From Salipaludibacillus sp. CUR1 (lineage in GTDB: Bacteria; Bacillota; Bacilli; Bacillales; Salisediminibacteriaceae): 64,000 nt of DNA. Under the pieces are notes generated by a model. It was given only the letters and a program-made list of their open reading frames with translations. It ran no database searches and had not been told where the DNA came from. Below are positions 1-9,320 of this stretch, piece after piece. Position 1 is the first letter of the stretch, and the number at the start of each line of letters is the position of its first letter. A program made the translations under genes and the position numbers. The DNA lies in assembly GCF_021028955.1 (NCBI RefSeq), contig NZ_JAIWPE010000053.1, forward strand, positions 62,001 through 126,000, written 5' to 3'.

Positions 1-60
1 CCTATTAGGTAATAGTGCTGAGAAAGGGATGAAGCCTGATTTGCAGGTCCATTTGTCCCC

Positions 61-85
61 GTTTACTATAAAATCTCATGGGAAT
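61..85 (+). promoter_or_regulatory. SigB-type promoter of first stress gene
   Basis: GTTTAC at 61-66 and GGGAAT at 80-85 are separated by 13 bases, matching the SigB consensus GTTT-N13-15-GGGWAW. It lies about 50 bases before the stress gene at 139, and a near copy precedes the paralogue at 1458. Confidence 0.75.
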
Positions 86-138
86 ATAACCCGTGTAACA
101 CCAAGATTCATCATACAAATACTGAGGAGGTTTTCAAA

Positions 139-1152
139 ATGGCTAAAACTGTTATTGGTGTATATGATTCGGAGCAGGAAGTTGTAGATGCAGTAGAAAG
201 TTTAAAAACAGAAGGTTATAAACCGGAAGATATTTCACTTGTTGCAAACGAGAGTGAAGAAACATCCTGGATAAGGAATCAAACCGACGTTAGTGCCGAA
301 ACAAACGGTGGACAGACAGACAGCAGTCATAATGAAAATGACTCTTTCTGGGAAAAAGCAAAGTCTGCTTTTCTAGGTGAAGAAGACACTCATAATAATG
401 ACAACGGCTATTTTAACCGCCTAAAAGACTTAGGGCTTTCAGAAGAAGAAGCACACAAATATGATTCCGAAGTACAAACTGGAAAAGTAGTTGTACTGGC
501 ACCTGAAAACGGGAACGGTCTTAATGCAGGCGGTACTTCCGAAACAACAGATTACGGAAATAATTTGTCTGAAGCGGATTCAGCCCGCAGACCAGAAAAC
601 AAACATGATTCGGCAGTAAATGGGACAAGCCCCGCTGGCGGGTCTGTGACTAATTCAAACGTCACCTCTCCTGGAAACGGTATAGCCGACAATAGAGAGG
701 AAACTGATGAAGAACGCAAGATGCGCCTTCGTGAAGAAGAGCTGGAAATTGATAAACAAAACTTAAAATCCGGTGAAGTAGAGGTGCGTAAGGAAGTTCG
801 TGAAGAAACGAAAAGAGTGGATGTGCCTGTCACTAAAGAAGAAGTTTATGTAGATAAAAAGCCGGTTACCGGTAAATCTGCTGATGCATCAGCCGAAGGT
901 GAAATTGAAGATGAAACTATTCGGGTTCCATTAAAGGAAGAAAAGGTTGAAGTGAAGAAAAAGCCAGTAGTAACCGATGAAGTTGAAATAGGAAAACGAA
1001 AAGTCGAGGAGACTGAACAGGTTCAGGATAATGTGAAAAAAGAAGAACTTCATGTTGACCGTGAAGGTGAAAAGGACAGCACTCAGCGTAATAAAGATAA
1101 CAGAGGCGGTCTCTTTGAAGATAGAGACAAGGATAATGACAAGCCACTGTAA
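139..1152 (+). CDS. General stress protein, YflT-like domain plus DUF2382
   Basis: A 337-residue soluble protein. Residues 1-110 match the YflT/general stress protein 17M type domain (opening TVIGVYDSEQEVV). Residues about 190-310 form the charged, repetitive DUF2382 (YsnF/AvaK) domain, with EEVYVDKKPV- and KEEKVEVKKKPVV-type strands. An acidic, low-complexity linker joins them. The start follows AGGAGG at 123-128. The SigB-type promoter upstream and the family's history suggest general-stress induction; the biochemical role is unknown. The gene at 1458 repeats the N-terminal half. Two hairpin terminators follow. Confidence 0.85.
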   Translation: MAKTVIGVYDSEQEVVDAVESLKTEGYKPEDISLVANESEETSWIRNQTDVSAETNGGQTDSSHNENDSFWEKAKSAFLGEEDTHNNDNGYFNRLKDLGLSEEEAHKYDSEVQTGKVVVLAPENGNGLNAGGTSETTDYGNNLSEADSARRPENKHDSAVNGTSPAGGSVTNSNVTSPGNGIADNREETDEERKMRLREEELEIDKQNLKSGEVEVRKEVREETKRVDVPVTKEEVYVDKKPVTGKSADASAEGEIEDETIRVPLKEEKVEVKKKPVVTDEVEIGKRKVEETEQVQDNVKKEELHVDREGEKDSTQRNKDNRGGLFEDRDKDNDKPL

Positions 1153-1160
1153 TAAGATAA

Positions 1161-1192
1161 AAAAGCCAGGGTATTTCCCTGGCTTTCATTTT
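1161..1192 (+). terminator. Rho-independent terminator
   Basis: AAAAGCCAGG pairs with CCTGGCTTT around a short loop, followed by a T-rich tail, just after the stress gene. Confidence 0.85.
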
Positions 1193-1195
1193 GTC

Positions 1196-1232
1196 AGAAA
1201 CCCCCTTTTCAAAAAAGATGGGTTTCTTTTTT
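1196..1232 (+). terminator. Second, tandem terminator
   Basis: AGAAACCC (1196-1203) pairs with GGGTTTCT (1220-1227) before a T run. It directly follows the first terminator. Confidence 0.7.
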
Positions 1233-1378
1233 ATTTTCTTACAGTGAATTTAGGATATCTTTTAATGATCAATGAATGCAAACCACGTCTTAGCTGGCTG
1301 ATTTGAATTCTCTCACTTAAAGGGCAATGAAAAAGCTGAAAAGTAAGCGAAGTCATGCTTAATAGTTCCACCATACCT

Positions 1379-1404
1379 GTTTTACTGTGACGTCTGATGG
1401 GAAT
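1379..1404 (+). promoter_or_regulatory. SigB-type promoter of second stress gene
   Basis: GTTTTA(C) at 1379-1385 and GGGAAT at 1399-1404. The element and the following bases (GGGAATATAACCC, TGTAACA, CAAGA) are nearly identical to those before 139, so promoter and gene were duplicated together. Confidence 0.75.
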
Positions 1405-1457
1405 ATAACCCATGTAACATCAAGAATTAATAAGCAAAAAATAGGAGGTTATATAAT

Positions 1458-1928
1458 ATGGATAAAACTGTGATTGGTGTATATGAATCAGAGCGAGAGG
1501 TAGTTGCTGGAGTAGAAACTCTTAAAGCGAAAGGCTATGAACCTGAAGAAATTACAATGGTTGCAAACGATAGTGAAGAAACCTCCTGGATAAGAAAGGA
1601 AACCAATGTCAGTGAAGAAACAAGCGTCGGAAAAGCTGACGGGGGTCAAGATGGAGATGACTCTTTTTGGGAAAAAGTAAAGTCTGCTTTTAGCAGTGAG
1701 GATAAAACGTATAACCACGAAAAGGGATATGTTGAGAAGTTTAAAGCCTTAGGATTTTCCGAAAAGGAAGCACATGACTATGACTCCCATGTACGGGACG
1801 GAAAAATAGTCGTGTTAGTACCTGAAAAGGGGAACAGTATTAGAGAAGGCGGAACTTCAGAACTGACAGATTACGGAAATAACCTATCTGAAGCTGATAC
1901 GGCACGCAGAGCAAGAGACAATCAATAG
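1458..1928 (+). CDS. General stress protein, YflT-like domain only
   Basis: A 156-residue paralogue of the N-terminal part of the protein at 139. It shares TVIGVYESEREVV, SEETSWIRKETNVS and the end signature LTDYGNNLSEADTARRA. It stops where the first protein enters its linker, so the DUF2382 domain is absent. The start follows AGGAGG. It has its own SigB-type promoter and a strong terminator. The most likely role is a SigB general-stress protein; its molecular activity is not known. Confidence 0.8.
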   Translation: MDKTVIGVYESEREVVAGVETLKAKGYEPEEITMVANDSEETSWIRKETNVSEETSVGKADGGQDGDDSFWEKVKSAFSSEDKTYNHEKGYVEKFKALGFSEKEAHDYDSHVRDGKIVVLVPEKGNSIREGGTSELTDYGNNLSEADTARRARDNQ

Positions 1929-1990
1929 ACACTCATTCTTCAGGAAAAAAGAGGAGCAAAGGTTGTTCCTATAACTAAAATATAACAGAT

Positions 1991-2028
1991 AAAAAAGGCA
2001 GGGCCACGCACCTGCCTTTTTTATTTTT
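1991..2028 (+). terminator. Rho-independent terminator
   Basis: AAAAAAGGCAGG pairs with CCTGCCTTTTTT around an 8-base loop; a textbook hairpin with T tail. The rest of the gap up to 2324 holds a possible CodY box and a SigA promoter. Confidence 0.9.
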
Positions 2029-2060
2029 GCATGCAAGTCTAAGTCAATCAGTCCTTAAAT

Positions 2061-2075
2061 TATTTTCAGAAAACA
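2061..2075. promoter_or_regulatory. Possible CodY box
   Basis: TATTTTCAGAAAACA differs at three positions from the CodY consensus AATTTTCWGAAAATT. It lies far (about 160 bases) upstream of the promoter for an amino-acid importer, a typical CodY target, but the match is only moderate. Confidence 0.35.
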
Positions 2076-2235
2076 TTAATAATTAAAATATATAGAAAAA
2101 TTCAGTAAATTAGCTCATTTTTGAGCTTAACAAAGGATTTATTACTATTTCAAAGTAATACTTACTATTGAGAGTCTTATATACTCTTAGAGATTTTTTC
2201 ACAATTATCCTGTAATAAACCTGTAATTATGCAGT

Positions 2236-2264
2236 TTGAGTATGAAATCTATTAGCGATATGCT
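2236..2264 (+). promoter_or_regulatory. SigA promoter of amino-acid ABC operon
   Basis: TTGAGT (2236-2241), a 17-base spacer and TATGCT (2259-2264), about 60 bases before the GTG start at 2325. Confidence 0.55.
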
Positions 2265-2324
2265 ATTACACATGATTAAATAAACAGAAAAATTTAACAA
2301 AACAAACTACAGGGGGATTTTATC

Positions 2325-3074
2325 GTGAAAAAATTAACTGCCGTTTTATTATCAGCAGGTGCCGTCACCGCACTTACAGCATGTGGTTCGACAGACGCTC
2401 AATCAGAAGTTTCTGTTGCCGTTGTCCAGGATTACCCGCCATTCGAATACATAGAAGATGAGGAGTTAACTGGATTCGATGTGGATATCATTGAAGCGAT
2501 CGCTGACCACCAGGGGTTTGAAGTGGACTGGCAGATCATGCGCTTTGATGGGATTATTCCGGCCCTGCAGGGAAACCAGGTTGACGCAGCTGTGTCAGCA
2601 ATCGGTATTCGGGAAGACCGTCTTGAAGTAGTGGATTTCAGTGATCCATACTTTGAATCAGGGCTTTCTCTCGTCGTGCCTGCAGAAAGTGATATTAACG
2701 ATGTTGAGGATCTTGAAGGAGCAACAATCGTCGGAAAGCAGGGAACCTCAGGTCTTGAACTCGCCCGTGAATTTGCAGATGAGTATAACGGAGAAGTCAC
2801 CATTCTTCAGGAAGATGCCGTAATGTATATGGAAGTGGAGTCCGGGAATGCAGACGCCGTTATCAATGATTATCCAAGTGCGGCTTATAAGATTGCCCAG
2901 GATGGGGATGATGCACAGCTTCGCATTGTTGGAGACCGTCTGACTGGTGAAGATTACGGAATCGCCGTTTCTAAAGATGCAGAAGGTGTACTTGAGCAAA
3001 TGAACGAAGGCCTTGAATACTTGTTTGAAAGCGGCAAATATGACGAGATCTATGACTCTTACTTTGCTGAGTAA
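2325..3074 (+). CDS. Polar amino-acid ABC transporter, substrate-binding lipoprotein
   Basis: A 249-residue extracellular solute-binding protein of family 3. The signal peptide ends in the lipobox LTAC with Cys20 for lipid anchoring. The family motifs are clear: DYPPFEY, GFDVDIIEAIA, FDGIIPALQ, FSDPYFESGLSL, and the GTSGLELA hinge. It should deliver a polar amino acid (glutamine, cystine or similar; the sequence does not decide) to the permease and ATPase that follow. The GTG start is preceded by AGGGGGAT at ideal spacing. A hairpin between this gene and the permease would allow a surplus of binding protein. Confidence 0.9.
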   Translation: MKKLTAVLLSAGAVTALTACGSTDAQSEVSVAVVQDYPPFEYIEDEELTGFDVDIIEAIADHQGFEVDWQIMRFDGIIPALQGNQVDAAVSAIGIREDRLEVVDFSDPYFESGLSLVVPAESDINDVEDLEGATIVGKQGTSGLELAREFADEYNGEVTILQEDAVMYMEVESGNADAVINDYPSAAYKIAQDGDDAQLRIVGDRLTGEDYGIAVSKDAEGVLEQMNEGLEYLFESGKYDEIYDSYFAE

Positions 3075-3107
3075 TAAATGCACCTTAACTAGAACTGAAT
3101 GAAGCGG

Positions 3108-3143
3108 GACTGGCCGTAATTCAAAACCGGGATTACGGCCGTC
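3108..3143 (+). terminator. Intra-operon hairpin after binding-protein gene
   Basis: GGCCGTAAT (3112-3120) pairs with ATTACGGCC (3132-3140), extended by GAC/GTC around a bulge. Only a weak T tail follows, so it is more likely a partial terminator or mRNA-stability element than a full stop. Confidence 0.6.
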
Positions 3144-3191
3144 TTTATGATTACAAATACCGCAACTAACCATATAAAGGAGGAGACCGTC

Positions 3192-3845
3192 ATCGAATCG
3201 CTTCAAATTATGATTGATGCGTTACCTGTCCTTTTACAAGGGATGTGGCTCACTGTTCTAATAACCGTGATCTCGCTTGCCATTGCTCTCGTAATAGGAC
3301 TGGTACTTGGAATTTTCAGTATTACACAAAATAAAATTTTACGGGGAATCTCGACCCTGTATGTCGACGCCATTCGAGGGACACCGATTCTCGTGCAAAT
3401 CCTGTTTATTTATTTCGGCCTTCCCGCTGCAACTGACTTATCTCTGAACGCTTTTACAGCTGGTATTATTGCGATCAGTATTAATGCCGGGGCGTATCTC
3501 GTGGAAATCTTCCGCGCCGGTATTAATTCAATTGATAAGGGACAGATGGAAGCCGGAAGGACCCTTGGCTTTTCCTATAGTGAAACAATGAGGTTAATTA
3601 TTTTGCCTCAGGCTGTCAAACGCATGATTCCTGCCATAGTAAACCAGTTTATTGTCAGTATTAAAGACACGTCAATCTTATCAGTAATCGGAATAGCCGA
3701 GCTTACCATGTCAGGACAATCAATTTACGCTAACAATTTCAGAGCTTTTGAGATTCTATTCATGGTCGGGGTGCTGTATTTCATCATTGTCTACAGTCTG
3801 ACATTGTTTGCCCGCTGGCTTGAAAGGAGACTTGACGTCGCATGA
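3192..3845 (+). CDS. Polar amino-acid ABC transporter, permease
   Basis: An integral membrane protein of about 218 residues of the HisM/GlnP family. Several hydrophobic helices surround the EAA loop ([19 protein letters not shown] then [12 protein letters not shown]) that contacts the ATPase. The start is unusual. A strong AAAGGAGGAG site ends at 3185, six bases before an ATC codon at 3192, and starting there gives the expected N-terminus ([18 protein letters not shown]). The only upstream ATG in frame (3147) has no ribosome site and lies next to the hairpin; the next ATG (3210) is too far from the site. The end overlaps the ATPase start by four bases. Confidence 0.85.
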   Translation: MESLQIMIDALPVLLQGMWLTVLITVISLAIALVIGLVLGIFSITQNKILRGISTLYVDAIRGTPILVQILFIYFGLPAATDLSLNAFTAGIIAISINAGAYLVEIFRAGINSIDKGQMEAGRTLGFSYSETMRLIILPQAVKRMIPAIVNQFIVSIKDTSILSVIGIAELTMSGQSIYANNFRAFEILFMVGVLYFIIVYSLTLFARWLERRLDVA

Positions 3846-4564
3846 TTAAAATAGAAAATTTGAAAAAATCTTTTGGCGAACTTGAAGTATTGAAAGATAT
3901 GAACGTTGAAGTTAAACCGCAGGAAGTGGTTTGTGTGATAGGTCCATCAGGTTCCGGAAAAAGTACCTTTCTCCGGTGTATAAACAGACTTGAGGAACCT
4001 ACTGGAGGATCGATATATATAGAAGGAAACGACATCACAGATCCCGGCAACAATATTAACGAAATGAGAAAAAATCTGGGGATGGTTTTTCAGCAGTTTA
4101 ATCTCTTTCCGCATATGACGGTGCTTCAAAATATTACAACAGCACCGAAGCGGCTGAATGGCAAGTCTCAGACTGAGGCTGACAAGCTGGGCAAACAGCT
4201 TCTTGATAAAGTTGGCCTCGCTGATAAGGCTGATGTGTATCCTGATAATTTATCAGGAGGCCAGAAACAGCGTGCCGCTATCGCCCGGGCATTAGCAATG
4301 GAACCGTCGATTATGCTTTTTGACGAACCCACGTCCGCCCTGGATCCGGAAATGGTCGGAGATGTTCTTGAAGTAATGAAGAGTCTGGCTAAAGAAGGCA
4401 TGACGATGATCATTGTGACGCATGAAATGGGCTTTGCAAGGGAAGTCGCTGACAGGGTTATATTCATGGACGGCGGCTATATCGTCGAAGAAGGGAATCC
4501 TCAAGACCTTTTTGATAATCCTCAGGAAAAAAGAACACAGGATTTTCTCTCGAAAGTATTATAA
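3842..4564 (+). CDS. glnQ: Polar amino-acid ABC transporter, ATP-binding protein
   Basis: A 240-residue ATPase with Walker [11 protein letters not shown]-loop [12 protein letters not shown], signature LSGGQKQR, Walker [15 protein letters not shown] and the H-loop VTHEM. All catalytic residues are present and the length is normal for the GlnQ/HisP class. It powers the importer formed with the two genes before it, and the ATGA overlap with the permease indicates translational coupling. The symbol is family-level only, since the transported amino acid is not known. Confidence 0.92.
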   Translation: MIKIENLKKSFGELEVLKDMNVEVKPQEVVCVIGPSGSGKSTFLRCINRLEEPTGGSIYIEGNDITDPGNNINEMRKNLGMVFQQFNLFPHMTVLQNITTAPKRLNGKSQTEADKLGKQLLDKVGLADKADVYPDNLSGGQKQRAAIARALAMEPSIMLFDEPTSALDPEMVGDVLEVMKSLAKEGMTMIIVTHEMGFAREVADRVIFMDGGYIVEEGNPQDLFDNPQEKRTQDFLSKVL

Positions 4565-4575
4565 TAGGAAGAAAC

Positions 4576-4618
4576 AGACCGCTTCTCTAGTAAAAAAAGA
4601 GAGGCGGTCTTTAAATTT
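4576..4618 (+). terminator. Bidirectional terminator between convergent genes
   Basis: AGACCGCTTCTCT pairs with AGAGGCGGTCT across an A-rich loop. T-rich sequence follows on the plus side, and it can also serve the minus-strand gene ending at 4652. Confidence 0.75.
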
Positions 4619-4651
4619 ATTCTTAGATTTATAAATAGAAATAGGAACGGC

Positions 4652-5896
4652 TTATTTGGAAGCTAGAAACGGAAGTTTCCGGCTGATAAAATAGGCCGTA
4701 TAAACCCCGCTTACTGCCATCATTGTCCAAATCCAGGCATGTAAACTCATGGAAGCGAGTCCACTGAAATATGCTCCAATATTTGCGCCGGATGATATGG
4801 CAGCCCCGTAACCCATCAGTGTACCCCCAATGAGAGTGATCCCCGCCAGGTGGAAGGGGATCTTCCGTAAACGAAAAAGACCTGCCAGCGCCATTGTAAG
4901 GAGTGCACCTATGATAATTCCAAAATTCAATACACTCATACTGCTCGTGAAAACTGAATTGGTTAGTTCGTTAACATCGGCCTGATCACCCCAGTAATCC
5001 CAATCAGCAGGGTTCAGGCCCAGATGATAGGCAATCTTTGAGCCCCACAGGCTGAATGCAGAGGTTACTTTCCAAGGGCTGCCCTGTACCATAAGCACTG
5101 CGGCGTTCAACAGTGCAACGGCTGTGGCACCGACCCAGATTGGCCAGGAACGAAACAGCAGCTCCGTCCGGTTTACGCCTCGAGGCATTTTCGGCAGAGG
5201 AGGCGGAAGTTTTCGTTTCTGGTGCACATAGGTGCCGATAATGACAGCGGCGAAAACAGTGGACTGAAGGAGCCATGCACCAGTGAAACCGAGCGGCGTA
5301 TCTTCAGCGATTGACACAGCAGCCGCATTGGGCATCGTATCGTTCCAAAAAGTAAAATGTGCGACTCCGATAGTCGAACCGGTTAAAAAGCCGGAAGCGG
5401 TAAAAAGGAGCGCAGTACGCCCTCCCTTTATCGTTTTCATTGCCTGTGGCGCCAGGTTGCTTCCTATATTCATTCCGAAACCGAATAAAAAGGCCCCAAC
5501 TACCAGTCCAGTACTGACAGGGGCAATGGCTCCATCAGGACTCTCTTCAAAGAAGGCTGTCTGCGTCCCTAAAATAAGGGCAAACAAAGTGGTCGCAATC
5601 AACAGCTTCTGCATGTGTCCGCGCAGCATCTCGGTATTACCGTCCTCAAAAAGCTGCTTATATACGGTAGAAAAACCGTAGTTCGTATGAAATAAAGTAA
5701 ATCCAATAAGAAAACCAAGAAGAAAAAGGATGACATACTGCCAGCCGGAGTAGACGTATGAAGCTGCGAGCAGTGCCCCGCCTATTCCAAGGATCACCCA
5801 TGCCATTAGTTTCTGCGGAGGGGAGTAGAAGGGCCGGGCAGAGTGGCCTTCAGACTTGAATGGATATCCTTGACGGGAGGTTTGTTGTTCAGACAT
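4652..5896 (-). CDS. YeeE/YedE-family membrane transporter without cysteines
   Basis: A 414-residue polytopic membrane protein of the YeeE/YedE (TsuA-like) family. It has the two internal repeats, each with a short re-entrant signature: GAFLFGFGMNIGSNLAP near residue 130 and GGTLMGYGAAISSGANIGAYFSG near residue 360. Characterised thiosulfate transporters of this family use conserved cysteines in these signatures (GGGCASG- and GCNIGAYF-type). Here they read GSNLAP and GANIGAYF, and no cysteine occurs in the whole protein. The start at 5896 is chosen because AAAGGA precedes it at 8 bases; an upstream in-frame start has no such site. No TusA or sulfur gene is adjacent. The substrate is therefore uncertain. 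Confidence 0.8.
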   Translation of the reverse strand: MSEQQTSRQGYPFKSEGHSARPFYSPPQKLMAWVILGIGGALLAASYVYSGWQYVILFLLGFLIGFTLFHTNYGFSTVYKQLFEDGNTEMLRGHMQKLLIATTLFALILGTQTAFFEESPDGAIAPVSTGLVVGAFLFGFGMNIGSNLAPQAMKTIKGGRTALLFTASGFLTGSTIGVAHFTFWNDTMPNAAAVSIAEDTPLGFTGAWLLQSTVFAAVIIGTYVHQKRKLPPPLPKMPRGVNRTELLFRSWPIWVGATAVALLNAAVLMVQGSPWKVTSAFSLWGSKIAYHLGLNPADWDYWGDQADVNELTNSVFTSSMSVLNFGIIIGALLTMALAGLFRLRKIPFHLAGITLIGGTLMGYGAAISSGANIGAYFSGLASMSLHAWIWTMMAVSGVYTAYFISRKLPFLASK

Positions 5897-6354
5897 AACT
5901 ACGTTCCTTTCTGTTTGAAAGATCACAGCCCTCTAATGAGTTTATACTGGTGAATATGTTGCTGGTTTTACACTTAATCCTTCGAAACTATTTCTCTTTA
6001 CATTTACTAAAATAAGGAATTTTAAACTTCCTGTTTTTACAATATAACAGGCTGAGTGTTAACCATACGTTTTTATAATGCGGGGTGTAAAAATCTGTCC
6101 AGTCAGAGCAACCTTTATTAACTCTCACAATTATGAGCTGCCTTCCATTTTATAAGTGGTATAAATCATACATACTGAAATAAAAATGTTGTATTAAGAA
6201 ATTAAGTAAAGGGAAAAGCAGTATTTAAAGGAAACTGATTAAATAATAAGAGCTGAGACATAAGAGATCACTAGCTGTCATGAGACCCGGATTATCAGTT
6301 TCCCGGCAGTGAAATTCTTTAATCCTCTTGATTAGTTTTTAAAAAACAAATTTT
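5897..6354. other. Gene-free stretch
   Basis: AT-rich intergenic DNA between the divergent YeeE-like gene and the DUF1883 remnant. It must hold the YeeE-like promoter on the minus strand, but I see no convincing operator, RNA element or small gene. Confidence 0.4.
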
Positions 6355-6366
6355 AGGAGGCTAATG

Positions 6367-6624
6367 ATGAAATATAAAGTCCTGCAGAAATACCTTGGAT
6401 ATGGAGACATGGTTTCGGTGGAACTGAACCGGCAGGCGTATATCTTACTTTTAGATGCTACAAATTACGAGAGATTTAAAAAGGGAAGACACTACCAAAA
6501 TTAAGGGGGATTAGCCAAATCTTCGCCGTATAAAATCTCTGTACCTTCTACAGGCGAATGGTATGTTGTATTACATCTGGGTAAGGATGAAGGAAACTTG
6601 AAATATAATATCGTTTTTATGTAA
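6367..6624 (+). pseudogene. DUF1883 protein gene interrupted by one in-frame stop
   Basis: A strong AGGAGG (6355-6360) precedes ATGs at 6364 and 6367. Translation gives MKYKVLQKYLGYGDMVSVEL through RFKKGRHYQN, then TAA at 6502-6504. The same frame then continues with GGLAKSSPYKISVPSTGEWYVV and LHLGKDEG to a stop at 6622. This is the complete DUF1883 fold (GDMVSV start, GRHY..GG centre, SP..I.VP..G.WYV end), broken only where a Tyr codon is usual. Either a recent nonsense mutation, a sequencing error, or readthrough; no frameshift is present. A good terminator follows. Confidence 0.7.
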
Positions 6625-6650
6625 GTGGCAATTCAGAGTAAATCTCAAAG

Positions 6651-6684
6651 ACCTTTAATCCTAGCTGGATTAAAGGTTTTTTTG
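6651..6684 (+). terminator. Rho-independent terminator of the DUF1883 unit
   Basis: ACCTTTAATCC (6651-6661) pairs perfectly with GGATTAAAGGT (6667-6677), followed by seven Ts. Confidence 0.9.
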
Positions 6685-6740
6685 TTTGCGAAATTTAATA
6701 TAATTTGCTTTTTCTAAATTATCAGATAACTTATTGTTAA

Positions 6741-8318
<1,578 letters not shown>

Positions 8319-8476
8319 ATACCTTTAAATTAACAGATTTCTTCACCTCGCAAACTCATTATCTATAAAGGAATTCAGTCTATGATTGTCAAATAATTCT
8401 ATAGATGGAATCATATTAGTTTTTCGGAAATGTGAAGAAACGGGCAAACAATGAAGCTTAATTAGGAGGGAAATCG

Positions 8477-8938
8477 ATGAAACTGGCAGAGGCGTTAATA
8501 CTGCGTTCTGATTATCAGAAAAGAATTGAGCAGTTAAGAAATCGTTTAATTCAAAATGCAAGAGTCCAAGAAGGGGATGATCCTGTTGAGGAACCGGAAG
8601 AGTTGGCGGATGAATTGGCAGACCTGTTAAAAAAACTCAAACATCTGATCCAAAATATAAATAGAACGAACTTACATACTGAATTTGATAACACCCAATC
8701 CCTTGCGGACGTATTGACCAGCCGGGACTTAATCGGACAAGAAAGACAGATTTACAGTGATATTCTGGAACATGCAACGATGCGGCAGGACCGTTATTCC
8801 CGGTCAGAAATAAAGTTTGTTACAACAATTAATGCAAAAGAAACACAAAAGCATATTGATCAGTTAGCACAAAAGTACAGGTTACTTGATGTTAAAATCC
8901 AGGAGTTAAATTGGAAAACGGATTTAATCGAGAAATAA
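8477..8938 (+). CDS. DIP1984 family protein
   Basis: A 153-residue, highly charged, mainly helical cytosolic protein. The pattern MKLAEALILRSDYQKRIEQL, the segment LADVLTSRDLIGQER and the C-terminal coiled-coil (DQLAQKYRLLDVKIQELNWKT) mark it as the DIP1984 family, whose function is not established. The start has an AGGAGGG site six bases upstream. It stands alone, with the tRNA-like element downstream. No catalytic residues can be proposed. Confidence 0.75.
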   Translation: MKLAEALILRSDYQKRIEQLRNRLIQNARVQEGDDPVEEPEELADELADLLKKLKHLIQNINRTNLHTEFDNTQSLADVLTSRDLIGQERQIYSDILEHATMRQDRYSRSEIKFVTTINAKETQKHIDQLAQKYRLLDVKIQELNWKTDLIEK

Positions 8939-9000
8939 TCCAAAAAGTATAGTTGGTAGCGAATATGAAAAGGCGAATACCAAACCGAACAACCGGTAAA

Positions 9001-9061
9001 AGTTGTATAATGGTAAGGATTTAGGGGTAATCCAAAGAGGTTCGAGTCCTCTTTCACAACT
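9001..9061 (+). other. tRNA-like element lacking a D stem
   Basis: AGTTGT (9001-9006) pairs with ACAACT (9056-9061). A D-loop-like AATGGTAA follows. GGATT/AATCC closes a 7-base loop TAGGGGT (9022-9028), and AGAGG/CCTCT closes the canonical T-loop TTCGAGT (9041-9047). The T arm and box B are perfect, but there is no room for a D stem, the variable loop is two bases, loop position 33 is A instead of T, and no CCA is encoded. It is probably a decayed tRNA gene or tRNA mimic rather than a working tRNA. Confidence 0.5.
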
Positions 9062-9162
9062 CATACCCAGTACTGTCACAATAGTACAACTTACTTTAAA
9101 ACAGCTAAGAACCAGGTATTGATTTTCATGTCGTGAGGGTGGATAGGGGATTTAGTTAAATG

Positions 9163-9205
9163 AAGCTCAGTTCAAAGTAACGCGAATTGAGCTTTTTTAT
9201 TTTTA
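9163..9205 (+). terminator. Rho-independent terminator
   Basis: AAGCTCAGTTC pairs with GAATTGAGCTT, followed by a T-rich tail. It lies downstream of the tRNA-like element and could terminate its transcript. Confidence 0.85.
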
Positions 9206-9320
9206 TTCTGCCTGTCCTATAAGAAAGGTTTCTTAATTGCCCGCCGTCCTTTATACTAGGATAGGATAATTTATAAGAGCAGTATTTATCAAGGATTGGA
9301 TGCAAGAAGGAGGAACAGAC

